Below are positions 60,101 through 64,000 of a DNA stretch of 64,000 nt, piece by piece (position 1 is the first letter of the stretch; every line of letters begins with the position of its first letter). The translations under genes were made by a program, and so were the position numbers. Under the pieces are notes generated by a model. It had not been told where the DNA came from. It worked only from the letters and a program-made list of their open reading frames with translations, and searched no databases. This DNA is from Mesorhizobium_G sp050247155 (GTDB lineage Bacteria > Pseudomonadota > Alphaproteobacteria > Rhizobiales > Rhizobiaceae), in assembly GCA_050247155.1 (NCBI GenBank), contig JBFWUS010000011.1, forward strand, positions 1 to 64,000. The letters run 5' to 3'.

Positions 60101-61252
60101 CTATTTCACGATGAGATCGAGGTTGTAGCGCGACAGCGGGCGTGGCGCGGCGTCGGTGGTCAGGTAGGTTCGACCGAGAGTCATCGCCGTTTCGGTGTCC
60201 GAATCCATGATGATCATATGCGCAAACAGCGTCATGTCCGGTGCGATCGGCTCCGGATTGTCCTGGTAGAACATCTGGCTTTCCATCCACGACGGTGTGA
60301 AGCGCGCTCCGACGGAGTAGCCGCAGGCGTTTAGGCGGTGTCGGGTCAGGCCGCTGGCTTCAAGAGAGCGGGAGTGCGCCTCGAAGACATCGCCGAAGGT
60401 GTTGCCGGGCGTCATGGCGTTCTCGACCGCCAGAAGGGCGGCAAGCGACGCGTCGTAGAGCTCCTGATGGCGCTTGGATACCTTACCGGTCAGGACGGTG
60501 CGCATCATCGGCGCGTGATAGTGATGGAAGACGCCGGACCACTCGAGGGTCAACTGATCGTTCTTGGTCAGTTTTCGCCGGCCGGCCTTATAACGGCACA
60601 GAAGCGCATCGACGCCGGAGCCGATAATGAATTCGTTGGCGGGATAGTCGCCACCGCCGGCAAAGATCGCGCCCTGCATGGCGGCCAGAATCTTTCCTTC
60701 GTCGGCGCCCTGCTTGATCAACTTCAGGGCCGCGTCCAGCGCTTCGTCGCCTAGTTCGGCCGCGCGCTCTGCCTTCTTGATCTCAGCCGGGCTTTTGAAG
60801 AGGCGCAGCCGGCTGACGATGTCGGACGCGTCCTCGATCTTGCCGAAGGTTTTCAGTTGCTCGTCAAGCAGCAGGCCGTTGCGGGCCGTCAGTCCGTGTG
60901 TGTTGTATTCGACGCCGATCCGGCAGCCGAGCAAATCCAGGTCATTCAGCAGGTTGCGCAGGTCGAGAGCCGGATTGGCGTCGGCGCGATCAGTCCAGAC
61001 CACGACATTATCGATGGTCGAGGTGTGTTTCGCCTGCCGCAGGTCGGCCGAGCGAGTGAGCAGCACCATCGACCCGTCGGCCTTCACGACAAGGCATTGG
61101 AAGAAACAGAACCCGAAGGTGTCGTAGCCAGTCAGCCAGTACATGCTCTCCTGGGCGAACAGCAACATGGCGTCGAGCTTGCGCTCGGTCATTTCCAGCG
61201 TCAGGCGATCGCGCCGGGCGTCAAATTCCGACCGTTCGAAGTGCAGGGCCAT
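60101..61252 (-). CDS. M24-fold (creatinase/DoeA-like) enzyme without metal ligands
   Basis: A 383-aa pita-bread-fold protein: a creatinase N-terminal domain in residues ~1-145 and a catalytic domain after it. At the first metal site the strand reads LTLEWSGVFHHYHAPMMRT. The two Asp of peptidases align with Glu237 and Pro248. GYSVGARFTPSW replaces the GHGIG His motif and MTLFAHMII the Glu strand. It therefore resembles metal-independent creatinase or the ectoine hydrolase DoeA group more than a peptidase. It overlaps pgeF (TGATG) and ends the lgt-midA-pgeF-M24 run. Confidence 0.85.
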   Translation of the reverse strand: MALHFERSEFDARRDRLTLEMTERKLDAMLLFAQESMYWLTGYDTFGFCFFQCLVVKADGSMVLLTRSADLRQAKHTSTIDNVVVWTDRADANPALDLRNLLNDLDLLGCRIGVEYNTHGLTARNGLLLDEQLKTFGKIEDASDIVSRLRLFKSPAEIKKAERAAELGDEALDAALKLIKQGADEGKILAAMQGAIFAGGGDYPANEFIIGSGVDALLCRYKAGRRKLTKNDQLTLEWSGVFHHYHAPMMRTVLTGKVSKRHQELYDASLAALLAVENAMTPGNTFGDVFEAHSRSLEASGLTRHRLNACGYSVGARFTPSWMESQMFYQDNPEPIAPDMTLFAHMIIMDSDTETAMTLGRTYLTTDAAPRPLSRYNLDLIVK

Positions 61253-62046
61253 CAAATGTCCTCCAGCACGATCGACGCGACATGGCGTCCATAGTCCGGC
61301 TCGTTGCGGTGGGTCGAGCGGCGGTAGGAATAGAACAAATTCTCTTCGGCATAGGTGCAGCGGTTCAGCGCCTCCGCCTTGACGCCGGCCTTTTCAAGGC
61401 GATCGATCGTGTAGCGATTGAGGTCGAACATAGCGTGGTTGGGCCGTTCTGAAGGTACGAAATAGATGTGATTCTGCGGCCCGGCGGACATGAAGCGCTC
61501 GACGAATTCGAAGCCGACCTCGTAGTTCGCCTGGGTGATCGAGGGGCCGAGGGCCGCCAGGATATGGTCGCGTTTGGCGCCAAGCGTTTCCATCTTTTCG
61601 ATGGTGCTTTCGAGTACGCCGGTAAATGCGCCCTTCCAGCCGGCATGCGCGGCGCCGATCACTCGAGCGTCGGGATCGACGAAAAGCACGGGGCCGCAGT
61701 CGGCGCTCGACGTGCAGATCGCGAGGCCAGGGCGGTTTGTGACGATGCCGTCCGCCATGGGGCGCGGCAGGCCATAGGGTTCGGACACGACGATCGCGTC
61801 GGGCGAATGCACCTGATGCAGCGACAGCAGCGCTTCGGGCGAAACGCCCATCCAGGACGCGACGCGCCGCCTGTTTTCCGCAACGTGCTCGGGATCGTCG
61901 TTTGAGCCCGTGCCGGTGTTGAGACCGGCGTAGAGCCCATCAGAGACACCGCCGACGCGGGTGAAATAGCCATGCCGCACGCCGGAGCTAGCGGCTGTAT
62001 CGAGCAATGGCGAGCGAAGCGGGTTCGGCAGCGAAGCAGTCAGCAT
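61252..62046 (-). CDS. pgeF: Peptidoglycan editing factor PgeF (YfiH/polyphenol oxidase family)
   Basis: A 264-aa protein of the DUF152/laccase-domain family. LSLHQVHSPDAIVV, SSADCGPVLFVD and IGAAHAGWKGAFTGV carry the His-Cys-His metal ligands. Family members hydrolyse misplaced L-Ser-containing muropeptide or act as purine nucleoside phosphorylases. The stop overlaps the M24 start. It lies 80 bases after the MidA-like gene. Confidence 0.92.
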   Translation of the reverse strand: MLTASLPNPLRSPLLDTAASSGVRHGYFTRVGGVSDGLYAGLNTGTGSNDDPEHVAENRRRVASWMGVSPEALLSLHQVHSPDAIVVSEPYGLPRPMADGIVTNRPGLAICTSSADCGPVLFVDPDARVIGAAHAGWKGAFTGVLESTIEKMETLGAKRDHILAALGPSITQANYEVGFEFVERFMSAGPQNHIYFVPSERPNHAMFDLNRYTIDRLEKAGVKAEALNRCTYAEENLFYSYRRSTHRNEPDYGRHVASIVLEDI

Positions 62047-62126
62047 GGCGGGTGTTGTGGTCCGGCAGGCGTTATCGCGTCAAGGGCGGAAGGGAGGCTG
62101 GCGCAGCCGATTGTTGTGCAAGCCGT

Positions 62127-63215
62127 TCAATTTATCGGTGCGAATCCTGGTAGGTTCTCAAGCGTCGAAAAGGCCAAGACCTTGAACAAATCGCCCATCG
62201 CTTCGGCACCGGCGAGGCGCTGAACCTCGCTGGAAAGGCGGTTGCGCGCGGGCTCGTCCGCCTTCGCTCCCAACGATCCAGCGCGTTCGAGGAGACCCAG
62301 CGTCAACAGGAATTCGCCTTGCGTGGCGAGGCGCGTTGTCAGGCCGGTTTGTTTCGTGATGGCAGCAAGCGATGCGAAGTCGACATGGGAGGTGAGGTCC
62401 GCTTCTCCCGGATGGGCGAGCGGGTCGTCATAAGTGTGTTTGAACATGGCTTGCAGCGTGTCGCCGATGCCCGGCTTGAGGTGGCCGTAGTCGATGAACA
62501 GCCCCGCGCCACCGTCGCGTGCGATCCGCTCGGCGATGGCCTGCATGAGCGCTTCGCGCGCCGGTGCAATTTCGAAGATCGCGCCAGGCTGGGCCTTTTC
62601 CGAATCCAGAGGAAGCAAGTCAGGGTCGAGCGATCCGGCGCCAGCGATAAAGACCAGCTTCTCAGCCTCGTCGATGTCGACCATGCGCTCGCGCCAGCCC
62701 CTATCCGTCTTGACGTATTGGCGGATCGGGACTGCGTCGAAGAGTTCATTGCCGACGATGAATAATGGCTGGCGAGGAGGCAATTCATCAACGCTGTTGC
62801 ACCAATCGAAGGTGCCTCCGGTTCCCTGCAGGGTTGTCGCCTGCACCAAGCGCAGCCTTGGGCTCGTCTCGATCAGGTTGAAGCGGGCATTGGCTCGCAG
62901 GCCTGGCTCCAGCTTGTCCATCGTCCGGGCAATATCTTTGGCGAGCGTACCGCGCCCGGGGCCGATCTCGGCAATGATGGGGTTTTTCGGGCGGCCAAGG
63001 TCGCGCCAGACGGTGACCAGCCAGGCGCCGATCAGTTCGCCGAACATCTGGCTGATTTCCGGAGCGGTGGTGAAATCGCCGTTGCGGCCGAATGGGTCGC
63101 GGGTCATGTAGTAACCGTGCTGCTTGTCGAACAGGCAGAGGCTGAAATATTCGGCAACGCTGACCGGCCCGAGAGCCTCGATCAAATCGACAATCTTAGT
63201 CTTTAGCGCGGTCAT
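62127..63215 (-). CDS. MidA/NDUFAF7-type protein-arginine methyltransferase
   Basis: A 362-aa class I SAM-dependent methyltransferase. AEIGPGRGTLAKDIARTMDK is motif I, FIVGNELFDAVPIRQYV motif IV and HGYYMTRDPFGRNGDFTTAP the N-terminal family hallmark. In mitochondria NDUFAF7 methylates a complex I subunit; the bacterial target is not established. ATG 63215 overlaps the lgt stop (ATGA). Confidence 0.9.
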   Translation of the reverse strand: MTALKTKIVDLIEALGPVSVAEYFSLCLFDKQHGYYMTRDPFGRNGDFTTAPEISQMFGELIGAWLVTVWRDLGRPKNPIIAEIGPGRGTLAKDIARTMDKLEPGLRANARFNLIETSPRLRLVQATTLQGTGGTFDWCNSVDELPPRQPLFIVGNELFDAVPIRQYVKTDRGWRERMVDIDEAEKLVFIAGAGSLDPDLLPLDSEKAQPGAIFEIAPAREALMQAIAERIARDGGAGLFIDYGHLKPGIGDTLQAMFKHTYDDPLAHPGEADLTSHVDFASLAAITKQTGLTTRLATQGEFLLTLGLLERAGSLGAKADEPARNRLSSEVQRLAGAEAMGDLFKVLAFSTLENLPGFAPIN

Positions 63216-64000
63216 CCGGCCACGGGCTTGGGGGCGGCCAGTTTGGCGCTTGCCATCATCCAGAGCCCGACCAGGATAAGCGGCAGCGACAACACCATGC
63301 CCATGGTCAGCCAGCCGCCGGCGAGATAGCCGATCTGGACGTCCGGCTCGCGAAAATATTCGGCGAAGGTGCGGGCGAGCCCATAACCGGTCATGAAGGC
63401 GCCGGCGACGAAGCCGGGGTAGCGCAATTTCAGGAGGCCGTGCGTCAGGATGCGCAGAACCACAAACAGGACAAGGCCTTCGAGCAGCGCTTCATAAAGT
63501 TGGCTCGGATGGCGCGGTTCCGGCCCGCCATTGGGAAAGATGAATGCCCAGGGCAGGTCGCTGGGGCGGCCCCAGAGCTCGGAATTGATGAAGTTGGCGC
63601 AGCGGACAAGGCCGAGCGCGACCGGCGTTCCGGCGGCGATCAGGTCGAACAGCGTCCAGACATTCACGCCGCGTGAGCGGGCCAGAAAGACCATTGCCAG
63701 CGTGCAACCCAGAAAGCCGCCGTGGAACGACATGCCGCCTTGCCAGATGGCGACGATGTCGAGCGGATTGGCCAGGTAGCGCTGGAAATCGTAAAACAGG
63801 ATGTAGCCGATACGACCGCCCAGAACGATGCCGAGCGCGGCATAGACGAGCAGGTCGTCGATGATTTGGGGGCCAAATGGGGCCTTGCCGTCCCGCCAGA
63901 GTTTTGGGGTCGTCAGCAGCCGCTTGGCATACCACCACCCGAACAAAATACCGACGACGTAACCGACGCCGTACCAATGTATGGCCAGCGGGCCGAACCG
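63212..64000 (-). CDS. lgt: Prolipoprotein diacylglyceryl transferase, 3' part (start beyond window)
   Basis: The inner-membrane enzyme that adds diacylglycerol to the lipobox Cys of prolipoproteins. The frame is open through the right edge: the bases after the first in-window Met encode FGPLAIHWYGVGYVVGIL, the normal N-terminal region of Lgt, so the gene is cut by the window, not by mutation. SFHGGFLGCTLAM has the catalytic-site HGG motif and GLVRCANFINSELWGRPSD the Lgt signature. It probably misses only ~15 residues. Confidence 0.96.
   Translation of the reverse strand, partial: RFGPLAIHWYGVGYVVGILFGWWYAKRLLTTPKLWRDGKAPFGPQIIDDLLVYAALGIVLGGRIGYILFYDFQRYLANPLDIVAIWQGGMSFHGGFLGCTLAMVFLARSRGVNVWTLFDLIAAGTPVALGLVRCANFINSELWGRPSDLPWAFIFPNGGPEPRHPSQLYEALLEGLVLFVVLRILTHGLLKLRYPGFVAGAFMTGYGLARTFAEYFREPDVQIGYLAGGWLTMGMVLSLPLILVGLWMMASAKLAAPKPVAG

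Overview
The window is GC-rich chromosomal DNA of an alphaproteobacterium. I infer Hyphomicrobiales (Rhizobiales), most likely a Mesorhizobium-like member of the Phyllobacteriaceae. The reasons are the choXWV choline transporter, the petABC operon with separate cytochrome b and c1 genes, the lgt-midA-pgeF-M24 and rplY-pth-ychF gene orders, the MoxR/DUF58/DUF4159 cluster and the abundant GC-rich intergenic palindromic repeats. I saw no rRNA, tRNA, CRISPR array, insertion sequence or phage genes. Gene density is high, and most genes look like ordinary core genome.

Layout. 67-5230 (minus) is a four-gene unit: a coiled-coil protein with a TelA-like layout, a 381-aa protein I cannot place, a class II Fic protein and a large AAA+ ATPase. 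This is the best candidate for an undescribed system. 5644-7329 is a myeloperoxidase-like haem peroxidase behind an AT-rich leader. 7417-12170 holds thymidine kinase, the choXWV choline ABC transporter and an alpha/beta hydrolase. 12406-13142 holds a small exported protein and ClpS. 13285-20300 (minus) is a MoxR ATPase / DUF58 / BatA-DUF4159 / vWA-like membrane protein operon. It is followed on the plus strand by DUF1285, a CoA-type Nudix hydrolase and a CCA-adding-type nucleotidyltransferase. 23133-27309 carries DUF1059, hemF, a small protein, apt and an acyltransferase with an SGNH domain. 27514-28189 is a MazF/PemK-like toxin with an unfamiliar partner and an obvious repeat operator. 28330-30052 holds a WYL regulator, a signal-peptide RidA and an EVE protein. 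30116-32987 is petABC.

33276-40568 is a glycan-decoration cluster: two tandem GtrII-like glucosyltransferase paralogues, GtrA, a WxcM-type bifunctional amino-sugar enzyme, a GtrB-like GT2 and a DegT aminotransferase, followed by a cupin protein. Together these could make a 3-acylamido-3,6-dideoxyhexose, load it on polyprenyl phosphate, flip it and transfer it to a surface glycan. No rmlA/rmlB genes are in the window. 41175-49257 has three paralogous ABC half-exporters, SoxR with a textbook SoxR box, TrmL and small proteins. 49431-49587 is a folded RNA element with cobalamin-riboswitch-like landmarks but no obvious downstream gene.

49816-64000 is mostly housekeeping: a LysE exporter, two MaoC-fold proteins, DUF1097, CorA, ychF-pth-rplY, an MFS exporter with a divergent AraC regulator, prs, a metal-ligand-free M24 (creatinase-like) enzyme, pgeF, a MidA-type methyltransferase and the 3' part of lgt, whose start lies beyond the right edge. 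All assignments were made by eye from motifs; no database search was run.
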